This document shows, piece after piece, positions 40,460-50,322 of a stretch of DNA of 64,000 nt. This DNA comes from Photobacterium arenosum (GTDB taxonomy: Bacteria > Pseudomonadota > Gammaproteobacteria > Enterobacterales > Vibrionaceae), in contig NZ_JACYTP010000002.1 in NCBI RefSeq assembly GCF_014841115.1, positions 124,001 through 188,000 of the forward strand, given 5' to 3'. The notes beneath the pieces are model-generated. The model saw nothing but the letters and a program-made list of their open reading frames with translations. It had not been told where the DNA came from and did not search any database. How positions within the stretch are numbered: the first letter of the stretch is position 1; every line of letters begins with the position of its first letter. The position numbers were made by a program, and so were the translations under genes.

Positions 40460-40474
40460 TGGTACGTATATTGC
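40460..40474 (+). promoter_or_regulatory. Sigma54 promoter upstream of flgF
   Basis: TGGTAC-GTATA-TTGC matches the -24/-12 consensus except one base. It lies 35 bp before flgF and should drive flgFGHIJ. Confidence 0.82.
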
Positions 40475-40508
40475 TTCTATAGCTGCAGTACTGATTGGGA
40501 GACTCGAA

Positions 40509-41258
40509 ATGGATCGTGCACTGTACCTGGCAATGAGCGGCGCTAAACAAGATATGTATGGCTTGCAGCTTCATGCCAACAACCTGGCTAACGTTCGTAC
40601 GACTGGCTTTCGCGCTGATTTAGAGCAGGCGCGGAGTATGCAGGCGTTTGGCGAAGGCATGCCGTCCCGTGTGTTTTCCATGACAGAGAGGCCGGGGCAG
40701 GATTTTGCCCAGGGGGCAGTGATGACTACAGGCCGGGATCTGGATGTTGCCGTAGAAGGTAACGGCTGGCTGGCGGTATTGGATGCCAGCGGCCAGGAAG
40801 CCTATACCCGTGCCGGTCACCTGAAAATCGATCAGACAGGCTTGCTGCAAAACAGCAATGGCAGCCTGATGGTCGGTGAAAATGGCGGCCCGATTTTTAT
40901 TCCTCTGCCAATCAGCAAAATTGAAATCGGTAAGGATGGCACTGTTTCGGTCCGTCCTCAGGGCGCACCGGCCGATGCGATGGAAGTGGTTGATCGCATT
41001 AAAATGGTGAAGCCGGACAACAGTGAAGTTTTTAAAGACGTTGATGGCCTGTTCAAATCCAAAGTGCCCGCGCAGATATTTGATGCCGATGCTGAGGTGA
41101 CTCTGCTGAGCGGTGCGCTAGAGGGCAGTAACGTGAATGCCGTGGGTGAAATGACCAGCATGATAGATCTTCAGCGTCATTTTGAAATGCAAGTTAAGTT
41201 AATGAAAACCGCAGAGGAAATGGACCAGGCGTCCTCGTCTCTGCTGCGTTTGGGCTAA
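40509..41258 (+). CDS. flgF: Flagellar rod protein FlgF
   Basis: This 249-residue proximal rod protein has a rod/hook N terminus (LHANNLANVRTTGFRADLEQA) and C-terminal motif (GSNVNAVGEMTSMIDLQRHFEMQVKLM). It joins FlgB/FlgC to the distal rod. First gene after the flgF sigma54 promoter; flgG follows 18 bp later. Confidence 0.96.
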   Translation: MDRALYLAMSGAKQDMYGLQLHANNLANVRTTGFRADLEQARSMQAFGEGMPSRVFSMTERPGQDFAQGAVMTTGRDLDVAVEGNGWLAVLDASGQEAYTRAGHLKIDQTGLLQNSNGSLMVGENGGPIFIPLPISKIEIGKDGTVSVRPQGAPADAMEVVDRIKMVKPDNSEVFKDVDGLFKSKVPAQIFDADAEVTLLSGALEGSNVNAVGEMTSMIDLQRHFEMQVKLMKTAEEMDQASSSLLRLG

Positions 41259-41276
41259 TTAGGAAAGGAATAACAC

Positions 41277-42065
41277 ATGCATCCAGCATTATGGGTCAGT
41301 AAAACCGGTCTTGACGCTCAGCAAACAAACATCTCGACCATTTCGAATAACCTGGCTAACGCCTCGACCATAGGCTTCAAAAAGAGCCGCGCAGTGTTCG
41401 AGGATCTGTTTTATCAGAACATCAACCAGCCTGGCGGTCAGTCCACTCAGGATACGACCTTGCCATCCGGTCTGATGCTGGGGGCGGGTTCAAAGGTGGT
41501 GGCAACACAAAAAGTGTTTACTCAGGGTAATACCCAGACCACCAATAACGCCATGGACATGATGATTGAAGGCGATGGCTTCTTTCAGATCCTGCTGCCG
41601 GACGGCAACATAGGCTACACCCGGAATGGTCAGTTCACTATCAATGAAGAAGGCCAGATGGTGACCTCAGGTGGCGGTTATTTGCTGCAGCCTGAAATTG
41701 TCGTGCCGGAAGATGCGGTCAGTATTACTGTCGGTACAGACGGTGAAGTGTCTGCCCGCATCCGTAACCAGCAGGAAAGCCTGGTACTGGGCCAGCTGAC
41801 CACGGTCGATTTTATCAACCCGGGCGGTATGGAGCCTATCGGTCAGAACCTGTTCCTGCCAACCGGTGCGAGCGGCGATCCGCAGGAAGGCGTGCCAGGT
41901 CTGGAAGGGTTTGGCCAGATCCGCCAGTCAATGCTGGAAACGTCCAACGTGAACGTGACTGAAGAGCTGGTCAATATGATTGAAGCTCAGCGCGTGTACG
42001 AAATGAACTCCAAAGTGATTTCAACCGTTGACCAGATGCTGAGCTATGTGAACCAGCAGCTTTAA
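41277..42065 (+). CDS. flgG: Flagellar distal rod protein FlgG
   Basis: This 262-residue distal rod subunit is highly conserved. The N-terminal motif (ISTISNNLANASTIGFKKSRAVFEDL) and C-terminal motif (TSNVNVTEELVNMIEAQRVYEMNSKVISTVDQML) are both visible. Length is typical. The P and L rings, encoded next, form around this part of the rod. Confidence 0.97.
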   Translation: MHPALWVSKTGLDAQQTNISTISNNLANASTIGFKKSRAVFEDLFYQNINQPGGQSTQDTTLPSGLMLGAGSKVVATQKVFTQGNTQTTNNAMDMMIEGDGFFQILLPDGNIGYTRNGQFTINEEGQMVTSGGGYLLQPEIVVPEDAVSITVGTDGEVSARIRNQQESLVLGQLTTVDFINPGGMEPIGQNLFLPTGASGDPQEGVPGLEGFGQIRQSMLETSNVNVTEELVNMIEAQRVYEMNSKVISTVDQMLSYVNQQL

Positions 42066-42083
42066 TTAAGAGTGGGGTCTAAG

Positions 42084-42854
42084 ATGAAAAATTGGTTGTT
42101 GACTGCTTTAATACTGACGCTGACCGGTTGTGTCCAGATGCCGGAACAACAGGATGAGCTGACACAGGCGACGACCAATGTCGATGCCGTAGAAGGGAAT
42201 CAGGATTCATCGGGCGGTGATTTGATTGACCTTGTACGTCGTCGTGATGACCCGCAGGCCGGCGACCCGGCCTGGAGCAGTGTTCGCCCGCAGGATAAAC
42301 CGGCCCATTACGCCACGGCGACCGGTTCTTTGTTCAGCCAGGCGCTGGCGCAGGATATGTATGATGATACCCGTCCGCGCGGGATCGGTGATATTGTGAC
42401 CGTGATGCTGGCTGAGAAAAACAAAGCGAATAAAAGTGCCAGTACCGATCTCGACAAGTCGACAGATCTTACCATGGACCCCCTGACACTCGGCGGCAAG
42501 CCGCTGACGATTGGCGATCGTGACATCTCTTACGATGTCAATAACTCCAATACCTTTTCAGGCAGTACCTCAGCCGACCAGAGCAACAGCATTCAGGGCT
42601 CAATTTCAGTCGAAGTGGTTGACGTATTGGCGAACGGTAATCTGCTGGTGCGCGGCGAGAAGTGGCTGACACTCAACAGCGGTGATGAGTATATCCGGCT
42701 GAGCGGCACGATTCGTCCTGATGACATCACGCAGGAAAACACCATAGAATCGACCCGGATTGCCAATGCCCGCATTCAGTATTCCGGCACCGGCGACAGG
42801 CAGGATGTACAGGAGCAGGGCTGGCTGGCCCGGTTCTTTAACGTCAGTTTGTAA
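42084..42854 (+). CDS. flgH: Flagellar L-ring lipoprotein FlgH
   Basis: FlgH forms the outer-membrane L ring. The 256-residue precursor has a lipobox LTGC (Cys16). The FlgH domain is evident from [28 protein letters not shown] through [20 protein letters not shown] to the terminal region. ATG 42084 fits the signal peptide; a GTG four codons earlier is a less likely start. Confidence 0.96.
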   Translation: MKNWLLTALILTLTGCVQMPEQQDELTQATTNVDAVEGNQDSSGGDLIDLVRRRDDPQAGDPAWSSVRPQDKPAHYATATGSLFSQALAQDMYDDTRPRGIGDIVTVMLAEKNKANKSASTDLDKSTDLTMDPLTLGGKPLTIGDRDISYDVNNSNTFSGSTSADQSNSIQGSISVEVVDVLANGNLLVRGEKWLTLNSGDEYIRLSGTIRPDDITQENTIESTRIANARIQYSGTGDRQDVQEQGWLARFFNVSL

Positions 42855-42894
42855 GCCATGTATTTCCCTTTAACCGCCACCCGACGATGAGAGT

Positions 42895-43992
42895 ATGACA
42901 GTGACCAGACAAATGCTATGGGCAGGACTCGCCCTGTTGATGGCTTTCCCTTTGCAGGCCGCCCGAATTAAGGATGTCTCTGAAGTTGCCGGGGTGCGGA
43001 GTAACCAGTTGTCAGGTTACGGTCTGGTTGTTGGTCTGCCGGGAACCGGGGAAACCACGCCATTTACCGACCAGAGCTTCAATGCCATGTTGCAAAACTT
43101 CGGCATCCAGTTGCCGGCAGGCACCAAACCCAAAACCAAGAATGTGGCCGCTGTAGCTGTCAGCGCGACCTTGCCGCCTTTCACCAAGCAAGGTCAGCAT
43201 ATTGATATCACTGTCTCTTCTATCGGCTCGGCGAAAAGCCTGCGCGGCGGCACCTTGATTCAAACTTTCCTGCGCGGCCTGGACGGTAAAGTCTATGCGG
43301 TGGCGCAGGGCAGCCTGGTGGTTGGCGGCTTCAGTGCCGAAGGTCTGGACGGTTCTAAGCTGGTGGGCAATAACCCGACGGTCGGCCGCATTGCAAACGG
43401 CGCGATTGTCGAGCAGGAAGTCCCTAACCCGTTCAGCCGCGGCGATCATCTGACTTTTAACCTGTTTGAATCTGATTTCACCACAGCGCAACGTATGTCA
43501 GATGCCATCAATCAGTTTCTCGGCCCTGATATGGCCGCGCCCATTGATGCCACTTCGGTACGTGTACGTGCGCCGCGAGATGTGAGCCAGCGGGTGGCTT
43601 TCCTGTCGACTATCGAAAATCTTGAATTCGACCCAGCCGAAGGCGCGGCGAAAATTATCGTGAACTCCCGTACCGGGACAATTGTGGTCGGGCAGCATGT
43701 AAAGCTCAAACCGGCAGCGATTACCCACGGTGGCATGACAGTGTCGATCCGGGAAAATCCTACTGTCAGCCAGCCCAATCCATTCTCCGGCGGCGAAACT
43801 GTGGTGGTACCTGACTCTCAGATTGAAGTGACGGAAGAAGACTCCCGGATGTTTAAGTTCAATCCGGGGATCACCCTGGATGAGCTGGTACGCGCGGTCA
43901 ATCAGGTGGGGGCTGCGCCTTCCGATCTGATGGCGATTCTGCAGGCACTGAAACAGGCTGGTGCCATTGAAGGCCAGCTGATCATTATTTAA
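42895..43992 (+). CDS. flgI: Flagellar P-ring protein FlgI
   Basis: FlgI forms the periplasmic P ring around the rod with help from FlgA. The 365-residue precursor has a signal peptide (about residues 1-22, ending QAA), then [30 protein letters not shown], the hallmark start of mature FlgI. The terminus [22 protein letters not shown] is also typical. Full length. Confidence 0.97.
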   Translation: MTVTRQMLWAGLALLMAFPLQAARIKDVSEVAGVRSNQLSGYGLVVGLPGTGETTPFTDQSFNAMLQNFGIQLPAGTKPKTKNVAAVAVSATLPPFTKQGQHIDITVSSIGSAKSLRGGTLIQTFLRGLDGKVYAVAQGSLVVGGFSAEGLDGSKLVGNNPTVGRIANGAIVEQEVPNPFSRGDHLTFNLFESDFTTAQRMSDAINQFLGPDMAAPIDATSVRVRAPRDVSQRVAFLSTIENLEFDPAEGAAKIIVNSRTGTIVVGQHVKLKPAAITHGGMTVSIRENPTVSQPNPFSGGETVVVPDSQIEVTEEDSRMFKFNPGITLDELVRAVNQVGAAPSDLMAILQALKQAGAIEGQLIII

Positions 43993-44054
43993 TTATGGCT
44001 GGCACCTTGTGTGAAGGTGCTGATGGAAAGACCATTACAGGCAGATAACTGACG

Positions 44055-45086
44055 ATGAAACCGACGGATCCAGGCTTTGTCAACGACCTTGCTAATCTTG
44101 ACAGACTTCGTGCTGGCATCAAAGGCAAAGGGGATACGGAATCTTTGAGAGCAGCAGCAGAGCAGTTTGAAGCCCTGTTCACTCAAATGCTGTTTAAATC
44201 GATGCGTCAGGCCAATGAAGCCTTTGAGTCTGATCTGATGAGCAGCTCAAACACCAAGTTTTTTGAAGAAATGCGCGACGAGCAAATGTCCAGTGAACTC
44301 AGCGCCCGCGGTTCGCTTGGTTTGGCTGATCTGATCGTAGAACAGCTCAGCGCATTAGAGCAGCCACCGGCAACACCGGAAGAGCAGGCGAAAGCGGCGC
44401 AAGAAAAAGCCGCCGGTTTCGAGGCCATTCAGCAGTCGCGTCAGGTGTCTGCCGATGATGTGCTTGCTAAAGTCTTCGCTGCCAAAGATACAACAGCTAT
44501 AGACACGGCGGCTAAAGATAAGATTGCGTCCGCGCCGGAACAAGCGGCGATACCAGCAGCTTCTGCCACCACGCCAGCTGATCTTGTTCGTTCGCCACTG
44601 CGCCAGCCGCAGGAAAAACCGTTTTCCTCGCCGGAAGATTTCGTGACCCGTATGCGTCCGTTTGCTGAAAAAGCGGCAGGCATGCTGGGCACCGATCCGG
44701 CAGTGCTGATTGCGCAGGCGGCGCTGGAAACCGGCTGGGGTAAAAAAGTGGTTAAAAATGCGGCAGGCGACAGTAATAATCTGTTCAACATCAAAGCGGA
44801 CCCACGCTGGGCCGGCAATAAAGTGGCCACTCAGACGCTGGAATACCATGACGGCATTCCGGTTCAGGAGCGGGCGGCATTTCGCTCTTACAATAGCTAT
44901 GAAGACAGCTTCAACGACTATGTCCGTTTTCTGAACGACAACCCGCGTTATTCAGAGGCACTGGCCTCGCCGCAAGATCCGCGCCGTTTTATCCGTAACC
45001 TGCATCAGGCCGGTTACGCCACCGATCCGAAATACGCTGATAAAATCATCAATGTGATGGAGTCAGTGAAAAAGCTGATGAAATAA
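44055..45086 (+). CDS. flgJ: Rod cap and peptidoglycan hydrolase FlgJ
   Basis: This 343-residue dual-domain protein has an N-terminal rod-scaffold domain (FEALFTQMLFKSMRQANEAFES, about residues 37-60). An Ala/Glu/Lys-rich linker follows, then a C-terminal glucosaminidase domain from about residue 195 (VLIAQAALETGWGKKV; SNNLFNIKADPRWAGN; FRSYNSYEDSFNDYVRFL). It opens the cell wall for the growing rod. The catalytic Glu is in ALETGWG. Last gene of flgFGHIJ. Confidence 0.96.
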   Translation: MKPTDPGFVNDLANLDRLRAGIKGKGDTESLRAAAEQFEALFTQMLFKSMRQANEAFESDLMSSSNTKFFEEMRDEQMSSELSARGSLGLADLIVEQLSALEQPPATPEEQAKAAQEKAAGFEAIQQSRQVSADDVLAKVFAAKDTTAIDTAAKDKIASAPEQAAIPAASATTPADLVRSPLRQPQEKPFSSPEDFVTRMRPFAEKAAGMLGTDPAVLIAQAALETGWGKKVVKNAAGDSNNLFNIKADPRWAGNKVATQTLEYHDGIPVQERAAFRSYNSYEDSFNDYVRFLNDNPRYSEALASPQDPRRFIRNLHQAGYATDPKYADKIINVMESVKKLMK

Positions 45087-45105
45087 GTGTCATTAAAGTC
45101 ACTGG

Positions 45106-45124
45106 ATCCCCGCCGAGCGGGGAT
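45106..45124 (+). terminator. Hairpin after flgJ
   Basis: ATCCCCGC-CGA-GCGGGGAT, a perfect 8-bp stem without a T run; a weak or processed transcript end is possible. Confidence 0.5.
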
Positions 45125-45324
45125 GATAAATGTCACTAAAATTCATTGATTTAGTGTTATTCCCACGCAGGCGGAATTCTCAGATCACGGCATGTCAGCG
45201 ATGTGCCGAGCCGATGTCGCCAGCGGTTTTCCAGCAAAACTTCCTGCTCCCCCTTTCCGGCAACGAATTGCCCATTTCAGGCTACCTGTCTTTGTAACTA
45301 CATGAAAAATAAAAACATAAATAT

Positions 45325-45339
45325 TGGAATGATTTTTGC
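45325..45339 (+). promoter_or_regulatory. Sigma54 promoter upstream of flgK
   Basis: TGGAAT-GATTT-TTGC keeps GG and GC at the right spacing and the full TTGC box, 50 bp before flgK. Confidence 0.78.
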
Positions 45340-45388
45340 TTATTAATCTCCAGTAAAGTAACTCCCCCCGAGGTTTTCTGGAGGCGCA

Positions 45389-47272
45389 ATGGCGTTCGAT
45401 TTGCTCAGTTTGGGCTCTCAAGGTGTGTTAACAGCGCAAAGGCAGCTGAATACCACCAGCCATAACATCAACAACGTCAATACGGATGGTTACAGCCGCC
45501 AGTCTGTGGTGCAGCAGACCAACGATCCCCTGTGGTGGGGCGGCAATAACTACGGCACGGGCGTACACGCGGCAGAAGTTCGCCGCGGTTATGATCAGTT
45601 TGCCACTAACGAGCTGAACCTCACCACGACCAATCACAGTTACGCCACTGAGCGCGACGGCCAGCTGGAGCGGCTGGATAAGCTGCTGGCAAACAGTGCC
45701 AGTCAGGTGCCGCAGGATATGAACCAGTGGTACGACGCCGTCAAAGCAATGGCTGACAGCCCCAATGATCTGGGCACCCGCAAAGTGGTGCTGGAAAAAG
45801 CCAAAATGGTTGCGGCCGGTTTGAATGACACCCACCGGGTTCTGGCCGAACAGAAAGACGTCACCAATGACGTACTGGCAAAAACCCTGCACAGAGTGAA
45901 TGACATTGGCCGCGAGCTGGTGGAAATCCATCAGGCTTTGCTGAAAACCCCGGCCGGCGGCGCAGATAACGACCTGATGGACAGACATCAGCAGTTAATC
46001 AATGAGCTGTCGACTTACACCAAAGTCACGGTCACGCGCAAGAACGCGGAAACCTTCAACGTCCTGATCGGCAGTGGCCATACCCTGGTGTCCGGGACCC
46101 ATTCCAGCGAGCTGCAAATGATCAATGGCGATCCGGATCCGCAACAGACCCAGCTGGCAGTGGTGGCAGGTAAATCCCTGAAAGCCATTAGCTCGGACGA
46201 TGTTGGCGGCAAATTGGCGTCACTGTTTGAATACCGTGACAAAACCTTGCCACAGGTGATGGATGAGCTGGGCAAAATGACCATAGGTTTCACCGAGTCG
46301 GTGAATCAGCTTCAGTCACAGGGGCTGGATCTGAACGGTCAGGTGGGTGAGGCCATGTTTACCGATGTCAATGCCCCTGAGGTTGCCGCCTCCCGCGCGC
46401 TGATCCCCCAGGGCTCAAGTGCGCAGGTGAAGGTGTATATACAGGATCTCAGCAAGTTGCAGGCCGGTGAGTACGAGCTGGGATTCAACGGCAGTCAGCA
46501 TACGCTGAAAATGCCGGATGGTTCTTCGCAGTCCGTCATTCCGAGTGGCCTGCCGCCGAGTTTCGATGTTGATGGCGTGCGGATAGAAATTGCCGCTCCG
46601 ATTGCCAGCGGCGAAAAAATCCTGCTGCGGCCTACCCGCAATGCGGCCAGAGACGTGCAGGCTGAAATGACAGATCCGGCAAAAATTGCAGCGCAGAGTT
46701 ATCTCAGCTCTGCAACGCAGGCGCAGGGAAAAGCCGAGTTTGCTATTACATCTCCCGGCCCGTTACGTGAATTCCAGGTTGCGGTATCACCCGACTCCTC
46801 GCAGTTTGCGGTGCTGGATATGCAGGGCAATGTGCTGCAGGCTCCGCAGCCTTATCCGCCAAGCGGGCAGGTGGTGGTCGGCGGCACCGGGTTCACCCTG
46901 AGTAATGGTGCGGCAGGCGGTGACGTCTTTGCCGTTAACCTGAATGCGGCCACCGGCGATAACGGGAACCTGATCAAAATGCAGGATCTTCAGGATATGA
47001 AGCTCATGAATAAAGGCCGATCCAGCGTGATCGACGTCTATGAGGGGCTGAACACCGAAATGGGTGTGCAGCGCGCATCGGCCGCACGTCTGAAAGAAGT
47101 GGGTCGTCAGGAAAAAGAAGCTGCAGAGAGCCGTGTGGCTGAAATATCCGGCGTCAACATGGATGAAGAAGCCGCAAACATGATGAAGTTCCAGCAGGCC
47201 TACATGGCATCGTCCCGCATTATGACGGTGGCGAACGAAACCTTTAATACTTTGCTTAATGCCGCGCGATAA
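45389..47272 (+). CDS. flgK: Hook-filament junction protein FlgK
   Basis: This 627-residue hook-associated protein 1 has the N-terminal D0 motif (LNTTSHNINNVNTDGYSRQSVVQQ) and the C-terminal motif (GVNMDEEAANMMKFQQAYMASSRIMTVANETFNTLL). It links hook and filament; FlgN is its chaperone. Followed 14 bp later by flgL. Confidence 0.97.
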   Translation: MAFDLLSLGSQGVLTAQRQLNTTSHNINNVNTDGYSRQSVVQQTNDPLWWGGNNYGTGVHAAEVRRGYDQFATNELNLTTTNHSYATERDGQLERLDKLLANSASQVPQDMNQWYDAVKAMADSPNDLGTRKVVLEKAKMVAAGLNDTHRVLAEQKDVTNDVLAKTLHRVNDIGRELVEIHQALLKTPAGGADNDLMDRHQQLINELSTYTKVTVTRKNAETFNVLIGSGHTLVSGTHSSELQMINGDPDPQQTQLAVVAGKSLKAISSDDVGGKLASLFEYRDKTLPQVMDELGKMTIGFTESVNQLQSQGLDLNGQVGEAMFTDVNAPEVAASRALIPQGSSAQVKVYIQDLSKLQAGEYELGFNGSQHTLKMPDGSSQSVIPSGLPPSFDVDGVRIEIAAPIASGEKILLRPTRNAARDVQAEMTDPAKIAAQSYLSSATQAQGKAEFAITSPGPLREFQVAVSPDSSQFAVLDMQGNVLQAPQPYPPSGQVVVGGTGFTLSNGAAGGDVFAVNLNAATGDNGNLIKMQDLQDMKLMNKGRSSVIDVYEGLNTEMGVQRASAARLKEVGRQEKEAAESRVAEISGVNMDEEAANMMKFQQAYMASSRIMTVANETFNTLLNAAR

Positions 47273-47286
47273 GGAGTTAAAGCCGT

Positions 47287-48477
47287 ATGATTAGCCGAAT
47301 TGCCAGCTTTCATAACTATCAGTCCGTGGCGAATGATATGAACCGTCAACAAGTGAAAGTCGCGGATAACCAGGAACAACTGGCGTCCGGCAAGCAATTG
47401 CTGACCGCCGGGGACGATCCGGTTGCCTCTATCTATGTGCAGAATTTTTCACAGCAAAATACGGAAATTGATCAGTCGCTGCGCTCTATCACCCTGGCAC
47501 GTAATCGCCTGAACAGTGAAGAAACCGCGATTTCCGATGCGGAAACCCTGCTCGATGACGCCAAACGCAAAACCATGTCTATGGTGAACGGTTCGTTGTC
47601 AGATGATGACCGAATTGCACACATGCAGGATTTGCGAGGGCTGTTTGATTCCGTTATCCACTTAGTCAATACCCAGGATGAATCCGGTAACTTTGTTTTT
47701 GCGGGCAATCAGTACGACAAACAGCCGTTTTTCCGTGACGGCAACGGCAATGTCAGTTATGTCGGCGACAGCTATCAGCGGATGTCTAAAGTGTCGCCGA
47801 ACGTCGAAGTGCCTGTGAATGATCCGGGCGACAAGTTGTTTATGAACATCGAGAACCCGTACGGCGATTATCAGCCGGATTACGATCTGCAGTCTGGTTC
47901 GCTGTTGCTGCTGTCGCATGCCCGGAATAACAACCACTCAGACAATGCCAGCTATACCATTGATTTTACGCAGACGGGGTCAGGGGCGGTTTACGATCTT
48001 TATCAGGATGGTTTGCTGGTTGACAGTCAGCCCTTTGATCCGAAACGCGGAATCGAGTGGGGGACACTGTCGGTACAGCTGGAAGGCGAAGTGACAGACG
48101 GTGATCAGATCACCCTGAGCCGGCAGGATACTTTCAGTCTGTTTGATTCTTTCAAACGCGGAATTGAAGTCTCTGCCCGCGCACCTTCTGATGCCTCAGC
48201 AACCGCTGAATTGCACCAGGTGGCAGAAGAGTTTTCACAGGCGTTCAAGCATATTAACCGGGCGCGATCAGAAGTCGGCACCCGGCTGCAGACCCTGGAT
48301 CGTCAGGCCGATATGCATGAAGACTTTAAGCTGGTGATCAATAAAGCACGCGGTACGCTGGAAGATCTGGACTATGGCAAAGCCGTGGTGGAGCTCAATG
48401 AAAATATGCTGGCGTTGCAGGCTTCCCAGCAGGCGTTTGCGAAAACTAAAAACCTTAGCCTGTTCAACTATATCTAA
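47287..48477 (+). CDS. flgL: Hook-filament junction protein FlgL
   Basis: This 396-residue hook-associated protein 3 has a flagellin-like N terminus (NRQQVKVADNQEQLASGKQLLTAGDDPVASIYVQNF) and C terminus (VVELNENMLALQASQQAFAKTKNLSLFNYI). It forms the second junction layer beneath the filament. A terminator follows. Confidence 0.96.
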   Translation: MISRIASFHNYQSVANDMNRQQVKVADNQEQLASGKQLLTAGDDPVASIYVQNFSQQNTEIDQSLRSITLARNRLNSEETAISDAETLLDDAKRKTMSMVNGSLSDDDRIAHMQDLRGLFDSVIHLVNTQDESGNFVFAGNQYDKQPFFRDGNGNVSYVGDSYQRMSKVSPNVEVPVNDPGDKLFMNIENPYGDYQPDYDLQSGSLLLLSHARNNNHSDNASYTIDFTQTGSGAVYDLYQDGLLVDSQPFDPKRGIEWGTLSVQLEGEVTDGDQITLSRQDTFSLFDSFKRGIEVSARAPSDASATAELHQVAEEFSQAFKHINRARSEVGTRLQTLDRQADMHEDFKLVINKARGTLEDLDYGKAVVELNENMLALQASQQAFAKTKNLSLFNYI

Positions 48478-48504
48478 CTTCCGGTCTCGGCTGTCCGTTT
48501 AATG

Positions 48505-48543
48505 AGCCCCTTTATCGGCATTTTAGGTAAGGGGCTTTGTTTT
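48505..48543 (+). terminator. Terminator after flgL
   Basis: AGCCCCTT, a 16-nt loop, AAGGGGCT, then a T-rich tail. Confidence 0.75.
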
Positions 48544-48680
48544 ATCTTTGCCGCTGTCAACTTGCCGGGCGGCAAGGCTTGGCGGCAGAGCGGTTCAATG
48601 AGCTGGCATGGCTTTGCCGCTTTGCTTCAATTGCCACTGAAATAGAGTGCAAAGCCATGAAAATAAAGACTTATTATTTA

Positions 48681-48695
48681 TGGCACACTAATTGC
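48681..48695 (+). promoter_or_regulatory. Sigma54 promoter of the first flagellin
   Basis: TGGCAC-ACTAA-TTGC, a perfect -24/-12 match, 122 bp before the start codon. In V. cholerae only flaA among the flagellins uses sigma54. Confidence 0.87.
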
Positions 48696-48817
48696 TAAAG
48701 TATTATTGTGATTTTCATTAACGACATTTTTACTAACGCTGGTCCCGCTTCACTCTCTGATGGGTTGACGTTGCGGGTAGCTGTTTCGCTAACAGCGAAA
48801 AGTCAAAGGAGAGCAAA

Positions 48818-49966
48818 ATGGGTGTAACAGTGAACACCAACGTGTCTGCCATGACTGCGCAGCGCTACCTCAACAAAGCATCTGAGGGCCTGAGCCAATC
48901 CATGGAGCGCCTGTCTACGGGTAGCCGCATTAACAGCGCCAAAGACGATGCGGCCGGTTTACAGATTTCCAACCGTCTGATTGCGCAGACGCGTGGTCTG
49001 AACGTGGCGATGCGAAATGCCAATGACGGTATTTCAATTGCGCAGACCGCAGAAGGTGCGATGCAGGAATCCACCAGTATTTTGCAACGTATGCGTGATC
49101 TGTCGCTGCAATCGGCGAACGGTGCCAACTCGGATGACGACCGTGTTGCTATCCAGGAAGAAATTACCGCGTTGCAGGACGAGTTGAACCGTATCGCGGA
49201 AACCACTTCGTTCGGTGGCCGTAAACTGCTCAATGGTACTTTCGGTGAAGCGGCCTTCCAGGTCGGTGCGGATGCCGGTGAAGCGATTGTTGTCGGTCTG
49301 GACAGTGTCCGTGCCGACGAAGCGAAAATGGGCGGCAGCTTGCTGGTCTCGACCACGACGATTCAACCGGATGCAACGCTGGCCGCTGATACCAATATTG
49401 AATTGAGTGTTACGGCAGCAGACGGCACGGTCACGCCAGTGGCTATCGGTCTTATTGGCGGTGATGATGTGGAAGAAATTGCCACCCGTATTAATGGCCA
49501 GAATGGGCTGATTAATGCGTCCGTGACCGAGAAAGGCGAGCTTCAGTTGGTCTCCAGTGACGGTACCGTGGGTGTCACCAATGGTGCGATCAGCATGATC
49601 AACAGCGACGGAACGACTGTCGCGGGTGATATCGCCGGTACGGCGACTGATATTACTGTCTCGCAAGTCGATGTATCAACTGCAGGTGGGGCGCAGCGTG
49701 CTGTTCCTCTGATTGACTCGGCGCTGAAATATATCGACAGCATGCGAGCCGATTTGGGTGCAAAGCAAAATCGTCTGACGCACACCATCAATAACCTGGC
49801 CAATACCTCTGAAAATGTGTCTGCCTCGAACAGCCGTATCCGTGATACCGACTTTGCGAAAGAGACAACAGATATGACTAAGAATCAGATTCTGCAGCAA
49901 GCAAGTACCTCTATTCTTGCTCAAGCCAAACAGATTCCGCAGTCTGCACTGAACTTACTGCAGTAA
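48818..49966 (+). CDS. flaA: Flagellin A (sigma54-type core flagellin)
   Basis: This 382-residue filament subunit has conserved D0/D1 ends ([42 protein letters not shown]) and a short variable middle (about residues 170-290). A sigma54 promoter precedes it, matching the Vibrio core flagellin FlaA, which is essential for the filament; the gene symbol rests on that analogy. A GGAGAG ribosome site precedes ATG 48818. Confidence 0.9.
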   Translation: MGVTVNTNVSAMTAQRYLNKASEGLSQSMERLSTGSRINSAKDDAAGLQISNRLIAQTRGLNVAMRNANDGISIAQTAEGAMQESTSILQRMRDLSLQSANGANSDDDRVAIQEEITALQDELNRIAETTSFGGRKLLNGTFGEAAFQVGADAGEAIVVGLDSVRADEAKMGGSLLVSTTTIQPDATLAADTNIELSVTAADGTVTPVAIGLIGGDDVEEIATRINGQNGLINASVTEKGELQLVSSDGTVGVTNGAISMINSDGTTVAGDIAGTATDITVSQVDVSTAGGAQRAVPLIDSALKYIDSMRADLGAKQNRLTHTINNLANTSENVSASNSRIRDTDFAKETTDMTKNQILQQASTSILAQAKQIPQSALNLLQ

Positions 49967-49989
49967 CCTCTAAACGCAGTATTTTGATT

Positions 49990-50022
49990 AAACGGCAAGG
50001 TGGCAATACCTTGCCGTTTTTT
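49990..50022 (+). terminator. Terminator after the first flagellin
   Basis: AACGGCAAGGT, a 6-nt loop, ACCTTGCCGTT and a T run. Confidence 0.87.
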
Positions 50023-50072
50023 ATTGGTGCCAGCCAATAAAAAATTAGCAAATAAATAGCAAAAAAATCCTG

Positions 50073-50099
50073 TAAAGTTTTCTTCCTTACCGCCGATAA
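50073..50099 (+). promoter_or_regulatory. Sigma28 promoter A, second flagellin (distal)
   Basis: TAAA, 15 bp, GCCGATAA is a perfect FliA consensus. It lies 224 bp before the start codon. Confidence 0.82.
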
Positions 50100-50217
50100 C
50101 CCTTATAGAACAAGAAAGTGCGCCACTGCTTAATCAAGGTAATGAATTCTGATTCATTGTTGATTGTGTTCAGTTTCACACTTTTTTGCCCAGTAAAAAA
50201 ATTTCAAAAAAAATCTT

Positions 50218-50244
50218 AAAGCTTTCTTCACCAGTGCCGTTAAA
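50218..50244 (+). promoter_or_regulatory. Sigma28 promoter B, second flagellin (proximal)
   Basis: TAAA, 15 bp, GCCGTTAA has one mismatch in the -10 box. It lies 79 bp before the start codon and shares an A-rich flank and CTTTCTTC-like spacer start with promoter A. Confidence 0.75.
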
Positions 50245-50322
50245 GGTGATGTACGAAGAATAACTCGGACTTGCCGGCTGAGCTGGTCAAGCCACAAAGA
50301 AGCACAAGTAAGGAGAATTACT

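Larger units (their letters stand above)
45087..45388. other. Intergenic region between flgJ and flgK
   Basis: This 302-bp stretch has no credible ORF. It holds a perfect hairpin (45106-45124), a second inverted repeat (CACTAAA / TTTAGTG, 45134-45156) and the flgK sigma54 promoter. Confidence 0.65.
48478..48817. other. Intergenic region between flgL and the first flagellin gene
   Basis: This 340-bp stretch has no ORF. It holds the flgL terminator, a nested GC-rich hairpin at 48549-48587, and the sigma54 promoter of the first flagellin. Confidence 0.7.
49967..50322. other. Intergenic region between the two flagellin genes
   Basis: This 356-bp AT-rich stretch has no credible ORF. It holds the flaA terminator and two similar sigma28 promoters, 145 bp apart, with a shared A-rich upstream sequence. 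Confidence 0.75.

Noticed and set aside
45428-45988. 186-codon antisense frame in flgK
   Set aside because: Shadow frame with no ribosome site; flgK is well supported.
49034-49666. 210-codon antisense frame inside the first flagellin
   Set aside because: It is a shadow of the flagellin coding sequence, His/Arg-rich and without a family match or start signal.
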